Positions 49,494-59,276 of a stretch of 64,000 nucleotides of DNA are shown here, piece after piece. A program made the translations under genes and the position numbers. Each line of letters begins with the position of its first letter. The stretch's first letter is position 1. The stretch spans positions 1,116,001 to 1,180,000 of the forward strand of contig NZ_CP014137.1 in NCBI RefSeq assembly GCF_002291445.1, in the 5' to 3' direction. The notes under the pieces were generated by a model. The model searched no databases, was not told the DNA's origin, and saw nothing but the letters and a program-made list of their open reading frames with translations. This stretch comes from Brenneria goodwinii (GTDB taxonomy: Bacteria > Pseudomonadota > Gammaproteobacteria > Enterobacterales > Enterobacteriaceae).

Positions 49494-51245
49494 TTAGTTG
49501 GCAATAAAACGCCTTTCATTCGTTAGTACCTGTAAAAGCAAGGCAAGCTGTGGTTTTTCATTGCTTAATCGGCGGCCGTCACGATCGTAAGCGCGGTAGT
49601 TCCCATTATTTTCCAGCATAATGATGTTCTCTGGCGTGGTAATCATTAAATCGCCGCCGTTACCGTTCGCCAGCCAGTTATTGCGGCGCTGGGCGGAAAA
49701 CAGATCCTCGCCTTGGGAATAATCATCCGCCGTATTATTAACGTGCAGCAAACGCTGCATCAGCGTAGTCATGACGTCTTTGTTGTCCGTCATTTTTGTA
49801 ATCGTCTGCGCCGGTGTATCCGGCCAGTGAATAATGAGAGGCGTTTGCCACAGCGAACGACGGAACACCTGTGCCTGATCGTCGGTTCGAAGGCTTTTGG
49901 GCATGGTTGTGATCACGACGACGGTTTTATCCAGTACATTTTTCTCCTGCAGCGTACTGATAATCCGGTTCACCTGCCGATCGATATTCTGGAGGTCGAT
50001 GTTGTCGCGCGGTGTGGGAAGTTCTCCCGCTTTTCCCTTTGATGACGTACTGTTTAACTCAATATAAGAGAACCAAGGCGCAGTGTTGTTATCGTTGTCC
50101 AGCCATTGCCGCCATTGTGAGGTAATCGCTTCGTCACTCTGTTCCTGAGGCGTCGGGAGAGAGAGGTCGGACAGTAAAGCCTGACGATAAAGCGGATTAT
50201 CAAAACCATTGGTGGAGAACAGGCCGAATTGATAGCCTTGCTGACTGAGTGCCGTTATCAGCGCCGAAGGTTTACGAGCGCTCAAAATACCATCCATGTA
50301 CGTTGTCGAGATCCCGTAGAAAAGATTAAATAACCCGGAGTTGGGCTGTGTGCCTGAATCATAATGATCGCTGAAGCGGATATTCTGCTCAGCAAAACGC
50401 GTCAGGTTTGGCATGCCGCCTGGAATGTTATCGAGCGAGGTGTCGTCAATGACGACGACCAGCAGATTATACCCGCTGCCACTGTCACGGAATGTAATGT
50501 CGTTCAGTGGATATTCCACCGTCATCGCTTCAGGATTTCCCTGCTGCTCCAGGCGGCGTTGATACTCTTGCGCATCAAGCAGGCCATGTTTTTCCAGAAA
50601 ACGGCGCGCGGTCATGGGATAAGACAGCGGCAGATTGGCTCTTTGCATGGTAATCGGGCGATAAAAGTTCGCGTCTGCCCAGATGTACATCAGGTGCGAA
50701 GCAAAGAAAGCTGAAATAAAAACGCCGGCTAAAGGTTTGCCAAAACTGCGGCGACTAAGGCTGCGCAGTTTCTGCCAGCACCAGGTGCCGAATAGCATCT
50801 CCACCATGAAAATAAGCGGAATGCCGATAAACATAAGCTGCCAGTCGCGGGCGAGTTCGCTTTGATCCGGGTTAACGACTAATTCCCAGACGGTGGTGTT
50901 GAGATGAAGGTGAAAACGAGTGAAAACCTCAATATCGACCAGAAGCAACGTCAGACCGGCTGTCGCCAACGCTGCGGAAAGGAAACGCAGCAATCGCTGA
51001 GACATGACAATAAAGGTTAGCGGGAAAATGATCAGCAGATAAACGGCAAACCCGATAAAGCTGAAATGCCCGAGCCAACTGACCAACGCATAAATTCTGC
51101 CGAACAGTGAGGAAGGCCAGTCGACAACAAACAGATAGCGGCTACCCAGCCCCAGGCTGAGCAAAATGTTAAACAATGCGAACCAGTGTCCCCAACTGAT
51201 CATCTGGGAAACTTTTTCACGGTAGCGCTGACTGTTGGTTACCAT
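49494..51245 (-). CDS. yejM: PbgA/LapC (YejM), inner-membrane regulator of LPS synthesis
   Basis: 583 aa, about the usual length (586 in E. coli). Five N-terminal membrane helices (about residues 20-190), then a periplasmic alkaline-phosphatase-like domain (NLLVVVIDDTSLDNIPGGMP). It senses periplasmic LPS and controls LpxC turnover through LapB/FtsH. It is followed upstream by yejL. Essential in E. coli. Confidence 0.95.
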   Translation of the reverse strand: MVTNSQRYREKVSQMISWGHWFALFNILLSLGLGSRYLFVVDWPSSLFGRIYALVSWLGHFSFIGFAVYLLIIFPLTFIVMSQRLLRFLSAALATAGLTLLLVDIEVFTRFHLHLNTTVWELVVNPDQSELARDWQLMFIGIPLIFMVEMLFGTWCWQKLRSLSRRSFGKPLAGVFISAFFASHLMYIWADANFYRPITMQRANLPLSYPMTARRFLEKHGLLDAQEYQRRLEQQGNPEAMTVEYPLNDITFRDSGSGYNLLVVVIDDTSLDNIPGGMPNLTRFAEQNIRFSDHYDSGTQPNSGLFNLFYGISTTYMDGILSARKPSALITALSQQGYQFGLFSTNGFDNPLYRQALLSDLSLPTPQEQSDEAITSQWRQWLDNDNNTAPWFSYIELNSTSSKGKAGELPTPRDNIDLQNIDRQVNRIISTLQEKNVLDKTVVVITTMPKSLRTDDQAQVFRRSLWQTPLIIHWPDTPAQTITKMTDNKDVMTTLMQRLLHVNNTADDYSQGEDLFSAQRRNNWLANGNGGDLMITTPENIIMLENNGNYRAYDRDGRRLSNEKPQLALLLQVLTNERRFIAN

Positions 51246-51259
51246 AAGTTGGTCAAAAA

Positions 51260-51490
51260 TTAGTGAGCTTTATCTGCGTTTTTAATTGAAGCCTGCAACG
51301 CTTCGGCAAAAGAATGTGCCAAAACCTGACGTTGAGCAGGGGCGACGCTGGTATTAATCAGGTTAGTCACCATATTGCCCAGAACCATTAAAGCAAGATC
51401 GGTTGGGGCATGATGCTTTTCCAGGACGTTGACCAGATCGGATAGCAGTAGTTCAACGTGTTCGTCACTGTAACGGGATGATTGTGGCAT
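51260..51490 (-). CDS. yejL: YejL family protein
   Basis: 76 aa. MPQSSRYSDEHVELLLSDLV, ALMVLGNMVTNLINTSVAPA: full-length YejL, small helical protein of unknown role. It is 14 bp before yejM in the same operon. Confidence 0.93.
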   Translation of the reverse strand: MPQSSRYSDEHVELLLSDLVNVLEKHHAPTDLALMVLGNMVTNLINTSVAPAQRQVLAHSFAEALQASIKNADKAH

Positions 51491-51666
51491 AAAATAGCGT
51501 ATCTCAAGCTGTTAAAGTCACATATCTTACCGTATAGGCTCAGCCTTTTCCGCACTTTTATCATTTTAGACCGGTTGTGCGTTTACAAAGATGAAGCTCG
51601 GCTTTTGGGTTGCAGGTATATCGGTTCGGTGTTTGAATACGTTCCTTGCCAAAAGGAGAGTTTATC

Positions 51667-52677
51667 ATGAGTCTGGATATCGACCAGATTGCCCTGCATC
51701 AGTTAATTAAACGCGACGAGCAAACGCTGGAAATGGTGTTGCGTGATTCATTGTTGTCGACCAATGCAACAGTGGAAGAGATGATGGCCGAATTGCATCG
51801 CATCTATAGCGCCAAGAACAAGGCTTACGGCCTATTTAATGAGCAAAGTGAGCTGGCGGATGCGCTCAGGGCTTGCCGTAAAGGGGATGAGGATTTTCTG
51901 GCGTTCACGCGCGCGGCCACAGGACGCCTGCGTGACGAACTGGCCAAATATCCCTTTGCTGAAGGCGGTATTGTTCTGTTTTGTCAGTACCGGTATCTGG
52001 CCGTTGAGTATTTGCTGGTTGCGGTTCTCAATAGCTGCAGCAGTATGCGGGTTAATGAGCAGCTAGATATCAGCAGCACGCATTATCTGGATATCAATCA
52101 TGCGGATATTGTTGCGCGCATCGATTTAACCGAGTGGGAAACCAATCCTGAATCAACCCGTTATCTGACCTTTCTGAAAGGTCGGGTAGGGCGTAAGGTT
52201 TCCGATTTCTTTATGGATTTTCTGGCGGCGTCCGAAGGGTTGGATACCAAGGCGCAAAATCGCGGTCTGCTGAAAGCCGTCGATGAATATTGTGATGATG
52301 CGCAATTGGACAAGAATGAGCGTCAGAACTATCGACAACAGGTCTATAGCTATTGCAACGAGCAACTGCAATCAGGCGAGGAAATTGAACTGGCGGCGTT
52401 GTCTCAGGACTTGCCTCCACTGGGTGAGAAAACATTCCAGCAATTTTCAGCCGAACAGGGATATGAGCTGGAAGAGAGTTTTCCTGCCGATCGCAGTACG
52501 TTACGGCAATTAACCAAGTTTGCCGGAAGCGGTGGCGGCATTAGTCTTAATTTCGATGCGCTATTACTGGGTGAGCGCGTTTTTTGGGATCCGGCAACCG
52601 ATACGTTGACCATAAAAGGAACGCCACCGAATTTGCGTGACCAGTTGCAGCGGCGTTTAACCGGCAATAAGCAGTAA
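51667..52677 (+). CDS. yejK: Nucleoid-associated protein YejK (NdpA)
   Basis: 336 aa, near the E. coli length (335). MSLDIDQIALHQLIKRDEQT and FLKGRVGRKVSDFFMDFLAA are conserved. Binds double-stranded DNA in the nucleoid and interacts with topoisomerases. Divergent from yejL. Start at ATG 51667, with AAGGAGAG upstream. Confidence 0.95.
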   Translation: MSLDIDQIALHQLIKRDEQTLEMVLRDSLLSTNATVEEMMAELHRIYSAKNKAYGLFNEQSELADALRACRKGDEDFLAFTRAATGRLRDELAKYPFAEGGIVLFCQYRYLAVEYLLVAVLNSCSSMRVNEQLDISSTHYLDINHADIVARIDLTEWETNPESTRYLTFLKGRVGRKVSDFFMDFLAASEGLDTKAQNRGLLKAVDEYCDDAQLDKNERQNYRQQVYSYCNEQLQSGEEIELAALSQDLPPLGEKTFQQFSAEQGYELEESFPADRSTLRQLTKFAGSGGGISLNFDALLLGERVFWDPATDTLTIKGTPPNLRDQLQRRLTGNKQ

Positions 52678-52779
52678 AACGCCTGACGCGTGGGCCGCCG
52701 TTGGCGGTCCAAAACGGCTATCCTGCCGTTTTGTCGAACCCTGACGAGGCTTTTCAACCGTCCATCACGTATAAAGACA

Positions 52780-52812
52780 AAAGGCCCTGACTTGCGTCAG
52801 AGCCTTTTGTCT
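52780..52812. terminator. Bidirectional terminator between yejK and tRNA-Ser
   Basis: Extended hairpin AAAAGGC..CTGAC/GTCAG..GCCTTTT, serving the tRNA on the minus strand and possibly yejK. Confidence 0.8.
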
Positions 52813-52817
52813 TTATA

Positions 52818-52907
52818 TGGCGGTGAGGGAGGGATTCGAACCCTCGATACGTTTTCACGTATACACACTTTCCAGGCGTGCTCCTTCAGCCTCTCGGACA
52901 CCTCACC
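52818..52907 (-). tRNA. tRNA-Ser(GGA)
   Basis: 90 nt with encoded CCA, acceptor GGTGAGG/CCTCACC, anticodon GGA in CCTGGAAAG and a long variable arm (TATACGTGAAAACGTATCG), as expected of class II tRNAs. Confidence 0.96.
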
Positions 52908-53087
52908 GGGGGTTGCCGCATAAGTGACAACGGGGCGCTACTATAGGCAGTCACTCTACTTCGGTCAAGCAGTATTTGATGGTTTCAGCGCGTCTGGTTA
53001 AGCATTGAACGCTAATGCGGTAAGATGGTCTGGTATAAGGAATAATCACGCCGCCAGTCATGTTAATCGTATGTGCATGGCACATAA

Positions 53088-53119
53088 AAAAGCCACAGAT
53101 CGCGAAACGACCTGTGGCA
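53088..53119 (-). terminator. Terminator of the isomerase gene
   Basis: On the minus strand GCCACAG...CTGTGGC followed by TTTTTT. Confidence 0.85.
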
Positions 53120-53136
53120 TGCTTTAGTCTCGTTCT

Positions 53137-53775
53137 TTAGGCCAGCAGACCTTTGATATAACTGCTCAGCGCTTCGTCTTTGCTATTGGCAAAGAAGTAT
53201 TCCTGGAATTTAGGACCGCTGATGGCGCCTTTCAGCAATTCTTGATCGATGCCTTTCAGGATAGTGATCAGATCTTTGTAGGCGACCGCTTTAACCGTAT
53301 CGAGAATCTTCTTGTTACGCTGTTCGGAAACAACGCGTTCGCGTGGATAACCCTGGCCACCTTCGCATTCGAACAGTTTTTCGAATATATATTGCAGATT
53401 CAGCTCGGCTCCCCAGCCAAAGCCTTTGGCGAATGGCAGGGAGATCGCATTACCGTCGTTGATCTGCGCGAATAGATAACCATCGGAAGGATCAACCACC
53501 AGACCGCAGATCACGCCGGGGAAGGAGTTACAGGCCAGCATCGCGCCGGAGCCCGTGCCACAGCCAGTAACAACGTAATCAGCCGCGCCGGAGTTCAGTA
53601 AAATGGCCGCCAGAATGCCGTTTTGTACATAAGTCAGAGGGGCGCTATCTTCAGCAGAGTATTGACCGTAGTTGAAAACGGTGTGGCCCATAGGTTCAAC
53701 AACTTTGGTCAAGCTAGCAGCAATCAGTTCGTTCTTAGCTGCCTGGCTATTTTCGTTAATCAGAGCAATTTTCAT
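53137..53775 (-). CDS. RpiB/LacA/LacB family sugar-phosphate isomerase
   Basis: 212 aa. MKIALINENSQAAKNELIAA, then TGCGTGSGAMLACNSFPGV with the catalytic Cys-containing loop of this family, and NDGNAISLPFAKGFGWGAEL. The C-terminal 80 residues extend the usual 150-aa RpiB core. It likely interconverts aldose and ketose phosphates; the sugar is unknown. Common in soft-rot enterobacteria at this site, as far as I recall. Confidence 0.85.
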   Translation of the reverse strand: MKIALINENSQAAKNELIAASLTKVVEPMGHTVFNYGQYSAEDSAPLTYVQNGILAAILLNSGAADYVVTGCGTGSGAMLACNSFPGVICGLVVDPSDGYLFAQINDGNAISLPFAKGFGWGAELNLQYIFEKLFECEGGQGYPRERVVSEQRNKKILDTVKAVAYKDLITILKGIDQELLKGAISGPKFQEYFFANSKDEALSSYIKGLLA

Positions 53776-54026
53776 GTTCTTTCCTTTTTTGTGACGAGCA
53801 ACTACATTTTTTAAAACTGCATTTCAATTTACTTGATGCAGTATACCGTTTACAAAATAAAGCGCAAATCGTCGCAGCAAAGATTGCGGCATAACGCGTA
53901 GAACGTGATGAAAAACACTTCCAGACTTTTCATTGATATACATAACCTGACAAAAAATCGTCTCCCAGGTTTTACTATTGAAGATACATCGTAAGTACCT
54001 GTAGTGCTATTTCCTTGAGGTGGAAA

Positions 54027-54680
54027 ATGAATAACTGGATACAACAGATTCAGGGTCTATTGAACTCTGGTAGCGCTAAACCGGCTAATCATCAAAACGG
54101 AAGTAACGGTAATCTGGGGGATATGTTGAAACCCGCGGCGTTAGGGGGGCTTGCCGGCGTATTGTTATCGAATAAATCCGCCAGAAAAATCATGGGGTCG
54201 TTAGGCAAGAATGCATTAATTATCGGCGGCAGCGCCGCTGCCGGCGTTGTATTGTGGAACCAGTATAAGAAACGCGTACGGGATACGCATCAGGACGATC
54301 CGCAGTTTGGCGTGCAATCATCCTCCGACGATGCCCGAGCTCGGCGTCTGATCCAGGCGCTGGTATTTGCCGCTAAAAGCGATGGTCATATTGATGCCTC
54401 AGAGAAGCAGCGCATCGATGAAAATATCCAGCAATTGCAATTGGGTCATGAGGCACAGCGTTGGGTACAGGATGCCATCGAGCAACCATTGGATCCGGAG
54501 TTGTTAGCCAAAGACGTTAAGAATGAGGAAGAGGCGTTGGAAGTTTATTTTCTGAGTTGCGCGGTAATTGATGTTGACCATTTTATGGAAAAAAGTTACC
54601 TGGACGCGTTGGCAACCTCGCTTAAGATCCCGCAGGATGTCCGCCAGTCGATCGCAAGTGAGATGAATCAGCAAAAGTAA
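54027..54680 (+). CDS. yebE: YebE-like inner-membrane protein, DUF533
   Basis: 217 aa. MNNWIQQIQGLLNSGSAKPA, a Gly-rich membrane helix (IIGGSAAAGVVLWNQY), and a C-terminal TerB-like helical domain (RRLIQALVFAAKSDGHIDAS, EVYFLSCAVIDVDHFMEKSY). E. coli YebE is in the envelope-stress (Cpx/RpoE) set. GAGG lies upstream of ATG 54027. Confidence 0.88.
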   Translation: MNNWIQQIQGLLNSGSAKPANHQNGSNGNLGDMLKPAALGGLAGVLLSNKSARKIMGSLGKNALIIGGSAAAGVVLWNQYKKRVRDTHQDDPQFGVQSSSDDARARRLIQALVFAAKSDGHIDASEKQRIDENIQQLQLGHEAQRWVQDAIEQPLDPELLAKDVKNEEEALEVYFLSCAVIDVDHFMEKSYLDALATSLKIPQDVRQSIASEMNQQK

Positions 54681-54755
54681 GCAAAGCGGGGTTGCTTGCG
54701 GATAGGAGAATGCATCGTGGGCGAAGCGCCATCAGGTTTTCGCCCACCGATAAAA

Positions 54756-55274
54756 TCAGAAGGAACTCGTATCCTTGAATAAGCCGACTTTCAGCTCATC
54801 AGCGGTATAGATTAAGTGTCCGTCTACCAATACTTCGCCATCGGCAATCCCCATCACTAAACGACGGTTGATGACGCGTTTGAAATGAATGCGATAGGTG
54901 ACTTTTTTTGCCGTAGGCAAAACCTGTCCGGTGAATTTAACTTCACCTACGCCCAGTGCGCGGCCTTTCCCTTCGCCACCTAGCCAGCCCAGATAGAAAC
55001 CGACCAGTTGCCACATGGCATCCAAACCAAGGCAGCCAGGCATCACCGGATCGCCGATAAAATGGCAACCAAAGAACCACTGATCAGGGTTGATATCCAG
55101 TTCCGCTTCCACATAGCCTTTCCCATGATTACCACCGTCTTCGGTCATTTTTACGACCCGGTCCATCATAAGCATATTGGGCGCCGGTAACTGTGGTCCC
55201 TGAGGGCCAAATAGTTCACCACGGCTGGAGGCAAGAAGGTCTTCTTTTGTATAGGATTCGCGTTTATCTACCAT
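54756..55274 (-). CDS. fabA: 3-hydroxydecanoyl-ACP dehydratase/isomerase
   Basis: 172 aa, full length. Active-site His in FFGCHFIGDPVMPGCLGLD and Asp in the helix GLDAMWQLVGF. It dehydrates and isomerises 10-carbon intermediates to start unsaturated fatty acid synthesis. Same order with lonH as in E. coli. Confidence 0.97.
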   Translation of the reverse strand: MVDKRESYTKEDLLASSRGELFGPQGPQLPAPNMLMMDRVVKMTEDGGNHGKGYVEAELDINPDQWFFGCHFIGDPVMPGCLGLDAMWQLVGFYLGWLGGEGKGRALGVGEVKFTGQVLPTAKKVTYRIHFKRVINRRLVMGIADGEVLVDGHLIYTADELKVGLFKDTSSF

Positions 55275-55365
55275 GTTCTCTGTAAGCCTTGTTTTAGTGA
55301 AGCACGCAGGTTAGCGTACAGATGTACGCTGAGCAAGTCTGTTACGTCTGGTTAAACCAGTTTGA

Positions 55366-57093
55366 TCAACGGAAAAACCAGGGAAAACGTCGACGCTCCT
55401 GTGGGTTTAATTGTCCGATTCGTTCACGGATCGCAGACAGCAAATTAGGCTGATGAGCATCGTCGTACGCCAAATTTGTCAGCAATGATATTGCTTCCGG
55501 TGCGGTTTCCACCGGGAACAGATGAAATTTTCCTTCGCGGACAGCAGCAATAACCTCTTCATGCAGACATAGGTGTCGAAGATTCGCCGCCGGCAGAACC
55601 ACGCCTTGTTGACCTGTCAGGCCTCGACGCCGGCATACTTCAAAGAAGCCCTCAATCTTCTCATTTACGCCACCGATAGGCTGAACGTGGCCGAATTGAT
55701 CGACAGACCCGGTTACGGCAATCTGCTGATTAATCGGCTGCAAAGCGAGAGCACTGATTAAGGCGCTCAGTTCAGCCAATGAGGCGCTGTCGCCGTCTAC
55801 TTCACCGTAAGATTGCTCAAAAACGATAGAAGCAGAGAACGGAAGTTGCTGATCCAGCTCCAGCTCAGATATCAGAAACGCCTGCATAATCATCATGCCT
55901 TTGGCATGCAGATTCCCGCCAAGTTCCGCCTTGCGTTCCACATCGGTGAATTCGCCATCGCCAGGATGAACGACACAGCTGATGCGCGTCGGCTCCCCAA
56001 ATATAATAGGGTGGCCGGGGTACTCTAGCACTGAAAGTCCATTGACTTGCCCAATGACATAACCATCAGTTTCGATCAGTATTTGGCCCTGCTCAATTTC
56101 ATCTTGCATACGCTCGCGCAGATAGCCTTCCCGCCAGCGACGAGCGGCGACGGCGTCAACAAGCGTTTGCGCGGTGATTTCCTGGTTTTGTGCATATAGC
56201 GCGGCATACTTAAGCTGCTGAGTCAGCCATAGCGGGCATAGCGGCAGGAAGCCCTGATCCCCACTGTAACGCACCGCCTGGTTGAAAAATTCGGGCCAGG
56301 CATCGGCGGACAGCAACGGGAGATGATTTTCCCGACACAGTGAGTTGATGTAGGCACACCAACGTTCCATATCTTCGGCTTCAATAAGCTGCAATTGCGC
56401 TTCAAATTCACCGTAAACCGAGCAATCGCTTAATTCCGGTTCGATATCATGAATATCCCCTAAACTTTCCCTGTCCCCCAGAATGATTAAGCGGATATTC
56501 ATCGGCATTGGCGGGATGTCGATAGGGAGAGGGGTACGCTCATCGGGAGAGAGCCAACGATATACCCCTTCGGTCATAATCTGCTTTAGACGTAACCACA
56601 TTAATGGTTGAGCCAGTAACGATCTGGCTGTGAGAATCAACGTACCGCCATTCACCTTATGAATTAATCCAGGCGTAAGCGTCACTTGCCCTTGAAAGGA
56701 ACGGATACACCCAAATAGCTGCTCAGGTTCAATCCACTCCTGATAGCCGCTGGCGCTCTGTGATGCAAAATTGTCCGTTGATTGTGTTGCCGGCTGAACC
56801 TGGACAGTAGAACCTTCAACAGTATATTTACTGCCGAACACCGCGTCGTTTTTAGGCCTTATGGCATTTACGGCACGCTCAATCAGTGCCAGGTACTGAC
56901 CATCCTCCAACGCCTTCAACAGCATAAAACGTGAAGGTGAGCGTGGATGGCAAAACAGCGTCAAACTGTCGGCCAAACGCGGCTGAATATCAGAGAATTC
57001 AGCGGAAGCAAGTTGGTCGGCCTGGGCGAATAAGGTTTGATAAGGCGTATAGTCGGGCAGTAAATGCTGCCATGCAAGTCGGTTACTGGTCAA
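55366..57093 (-). CDS. lonH: Lon-family protease LonH (YcbZ)
   Basis: 575 aa (586 in E. coli). The N-terminal AAA-like part is degenerate. The C-terminal Lon protease domain has catalytic Ser in GEVDGDSASLAELSALIS and Lys in PIGGVNEKIEGFFEVCRRRG. Lies between fabA and matP as in relatives. Confidence 0.93.
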   Translation of the reverse strand: MTSNRLAWQHLLPDYTPYQTLFAQADQLASAEFSDIQPRLADSLTLFCHPRSPSRFMLLKALEDGQYLALIERAVNAIRPKNDAVFGSKYTVEGSTVQVQPATQSTDNFASQSASGYQEWIEPEQLFGCIRSFQGQVTLTPGLIHKVNGGTLILTARSLLAQPLMWLRLKQIMTEGVYRWLSPDERTPLPIDIPPMPMNIRLIILGDRESLGDIHDIEPELSDCSVYGEFEAQLQLIEAEDMERWCAYINSLCRENHLPLLSADAWPEFFNQAVRYSGDQGFLPLCPLWLTQQLKYAALYAQNQEITAQTLVDAVAARRWREGYLRERMQDEIEQGQILIETDGYVIGQVNGLSVLEYPGHPIIFGEPTRISCVVHPGDGEFTDVERKAELGGNLHAKGMMIMQAFLISELELDQQLPFSASIVFEQSYGEVDGDSASLAELSALISALALQPINQQIAVTGSVDQFGHVQPIGGVNEKIEGFFEVCRRRGLTGQQGVVLPAANLRHLCLHEEVIAAVREGKFHLFPVETAPEAISLLTNLAYDDAHQPNLLSAIRERIGQLNPQERRRFPWFFR

Positions 57094-57302
57094 AGTATCA
57101 AATAGCGTCGTCTAAAGGAAAAGCGTGATTATACAAGAATAATGCAGGCTGCACATGGGGAGAGTCATATGAGGGGGAAGGACTGCTCTTAATTAGCTTG
57201 TTTTGTGCAAAAAATAGTCTTAAAAATAATCAGAGGACAGTGAAAGTCAGAGAAAAACTGTTATGCTACTATTTACGTTACGCGGTCACTGAAGAAATTA
57301 GT

Positions 57303-57761
57303 ATGAAATATCAACAATTAGAAAATCTTGAGTGCGGATGGAAATGGAAATATCTGGTGAAAAAACACCGTGAAGGTGAAGCGATCACGCGATTCTTGGA
57401 GCTAAGTGAAGCGGAAGAAGCGGTGAATGCACTACTGCAAATGGAAAACCAGCCGGTAAAGGTGTTGGAATGGATTGACCAATGCATGAACCCTGCGCTG
57501 GAAAATCGCATGAAGCAAACCATTCGGGCCCGGCGTAAACGTCATTTTAATGCGGAGCATCAGCATACCCGCAAAAAATCAATCGATCTGGAGTTTCTTG
57601 TCTGGCAGCGTTTAGCCGCATTAGCGCAGCGGCGCGGCAGTACGTTGTCGGAAACCATTGTGCAATTGATTGAGGATGCGGAGTATAAAGAAAAATATGC
57701 CAGCCAGATGTCATTGCTCAAGCAGGATCTCAAAGCGATTCTAAACAAAGAAAGCGATTAG
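57303..57761 (+). CDS. matP: MatP, Ter macrodomain organiser
   Basis: 152 aa. MKYQQLENLECGWKWKYLVK at the start and a C-terminal ribbon-helix-helix/coiled coil (KKSIDLEFLVWQRLAALAQR). Binds matS sites and condenses the terminus region. Start at ATG 57303; upstream codons have no ribosome site. Its presence beside ompA indicates the conserved terminus-proximal neighbourhood. Confidence 0.95.
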   Translation: MKYQQLENLECGWKWKYLVKKHREGEAITRFLELSEAEEAVNALLQMENQPVKVLEWIDQCMNPALENRMKQTIRARRKRHFNAEHQHTRKKSIDLEFLVWQRLAALAQRRGSTLSETIVQLIEDAEYKEKYASQMSLLKQDLKAILNKESD

Positions 57762-57795
57762 CTATTCGCCGACTTTATGAGTACCTGATAAATAA

Positions 57796-57823
57796 AAAAA
57801 CCTCGCCGAAGCGAGGTTTTTTC
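57796..57823. terminator. Bidirectional terminator between matP and ompA
   Basis: AAAAAACCTCGC-CGAA-GCGAGGTTTTTT, a strong symmetric hairpin used by both convergent genes. Confidence 0.95.
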
Positions 57824-57836
57824 TTTGTGGATAAAC

Positions 57837-58913
57837 TTAAGCCTGAGGCTGAGTTACCACGTCTTTGATGCCACGAACTTCGATCTCTACACGACGATCA
57901 GGAGCCAGGCAGTCGATCAATGCAGCGCGAGGTTTCACGTTGTCACAGGTAGAACCGGTAACAGGGTTGGATTTACCTTGACCGCGAGCAGAAATCTTGT
58001 CTGCAGGGATACCTTTGGAAACCAGGTAGTCAACAACGGTCTGAGCACGTTTTTCAGACAGTGTCTGGTTGTACTGTTCGGAACCTAAACGGTCGGTGAA
58101 GCCCAGAACTACGACTGAACCGTCTTTCGGATCGAGGGTGCTCAATTGAGAGTACAGTTGATCCAGTGATTGCTGACCTTCTGCTTTCAGTGTGGATTTG
58201 TTGAAGTTGAACAGTACGTCTGACTTCAGGGTGAAACGTTTGGTTTCAACAACTGGAGCCGGAGCAGGTGCCGGAGCAGGTGCTACGTAGTCATCTTCTT
58301 GACCGAAGCGGTAAGACAGACCAACACTCATCAGCATGTTATCAGGACGAGCGCCAACGGTAGACGCGTCACCAATATTGCTAACCCACTGATAGTCTAC
58401 GCGAGTAGCCCAGTTTTTATTGATAGCGTATTCGACACCTACCGCCGCCAACGGAGAAACACCGGTGTCATCTTTGTCCAGACCCTGGCCAGCATTGGTG
58501 CCATTGCTATCCGCACGCCAGAACATGCCGCCTAAACGCGTGTAAACGTCCAGGTCAGGCAGTACTGGGTAGCTGAGTTTGGCAGCGAGCTGAATGCCCT
58601 GAGCTTTGAAGCTAGCGCTATCAGTATTTGACGTTGCTGAGCCAGCGTATTTGATACGGCCCAACCAGTCGTAACCCAGCTCAAAACCCAAATAAGGGTT
58701 AGCCTGGTAGCCCAGGAACGCACCAGCGCCTAATTTGCTTTTGATTGGGTTGTTGTTGATACCTTCATAACCGTTTCCGTAGAAACCAGTGTCATGAAAT
58801 TGGGAAACACCCAGTTTGCCACCGGCGTACCAGGTGTCATCTTTTGGTGCGGCTTGGGCTACGGTAGCGAAGCCAGCCAGTGCCACTGCAATTGCGATAG
58901 CTGTTTTTTTCAT
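57837..58913 (-). CDS. ompA: Outer membrane protein A
   Basis: 358 aa. Signal peptide MKKTAIAIAVALAGFATVAQ-A, an eight-strand beta barrel (residues 22-195), the PAPAPAPAP hinge, and a C-terminal OmpA-like domain that binds peptidoglycan (LNFNK-type FNFNKSTLKAEGQQSLDQLY, GFTDRLGSEQYNQTLSEKRA). Start at ATG 58913; the open codons upstream are the leader. Confidence 0.97.
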   Translation of the reverse strand: MKKTAIAIAVALAGFATVAQAAPKDDTWYAGGKLGVSQFHDTGFYGNGYEGINNNPIKSKLGAGAFLGYQANPYLGFELGYDWLGRIKYAGSATSNTDSASFKAQGIQLAAKLSYPVLPDLDVYTRLGGMFWRADSNGTNAGQGLDKDDTGVSPLAAVGVEYAINKNWATRVDYQWVSNIGDASTVGARPDNMLMSVGLSYRFGQEDDYVAPAPAPAPAPVVETKRFTLKSDVLFNFNKSTLKAEGQQSLDQLYSQLSTLDPKDGSVVVLGFTDRLGSEQYNQTLSEKRAQTVVDYLVSKGIPADKISARGQGKSNPVTGSTCDNVKPRAALIDCLAPDRRVEIEVRGIKDVVTQPQA

Positions 58914-59031
58914 TTTACGCCTCATTATCATCCAAATCGGCAATTAACACGGAAGGTTAATAGACCTTTGGTTAAAAACCTTTAGCAGGAGACTTTGCTC
59001 TTATTTATTACTCACTACCAAGTATATTGGC

Positions 59032-59060
59032 GTTATAAAAGAGCAACTCCAGCGAGTCAA
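59032..59060 (-). promoter_or_regulatory. ompA promoter with long 5' leader
   Basis: Minus-strand TTGACT (59055-59060), 17 bp, TATAAC (59032-59037). It implies an untranslated leader of about 110 nt before ATG 58913, as in E. coli ompA, where the leader stabilises the mRNA and is a target of small RNAs. The rest of the gap to 59276 shows only a weak hairpin after sulA. Confidence 0.75.
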
Positions 59061-59276
59061 AGTCTACAACGTGATGAGAAAGTTACAAGTATGATGTGAT
59101 TCGTATCATAGATAAATTAACGATTCATACATACTTACTAACAAATAGTAGATGATTTTGACAGTTATCAATGCTTTTCTACTATAAAAAAACATACCGC
59201 AGGGCTTGATAAAGCTGGCTCAGCCGGGAAATATTCTGGTTATCCCGCGAAACGGGTGAGAAAATTCTGAATTTAC

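Noticed and set aside
51245..51260. A further copy of the early repeat (TTGGTCAAAAA) before yejM
   Set aside because: Only ten bases match and it lies outside the prophage; chance resemblance.
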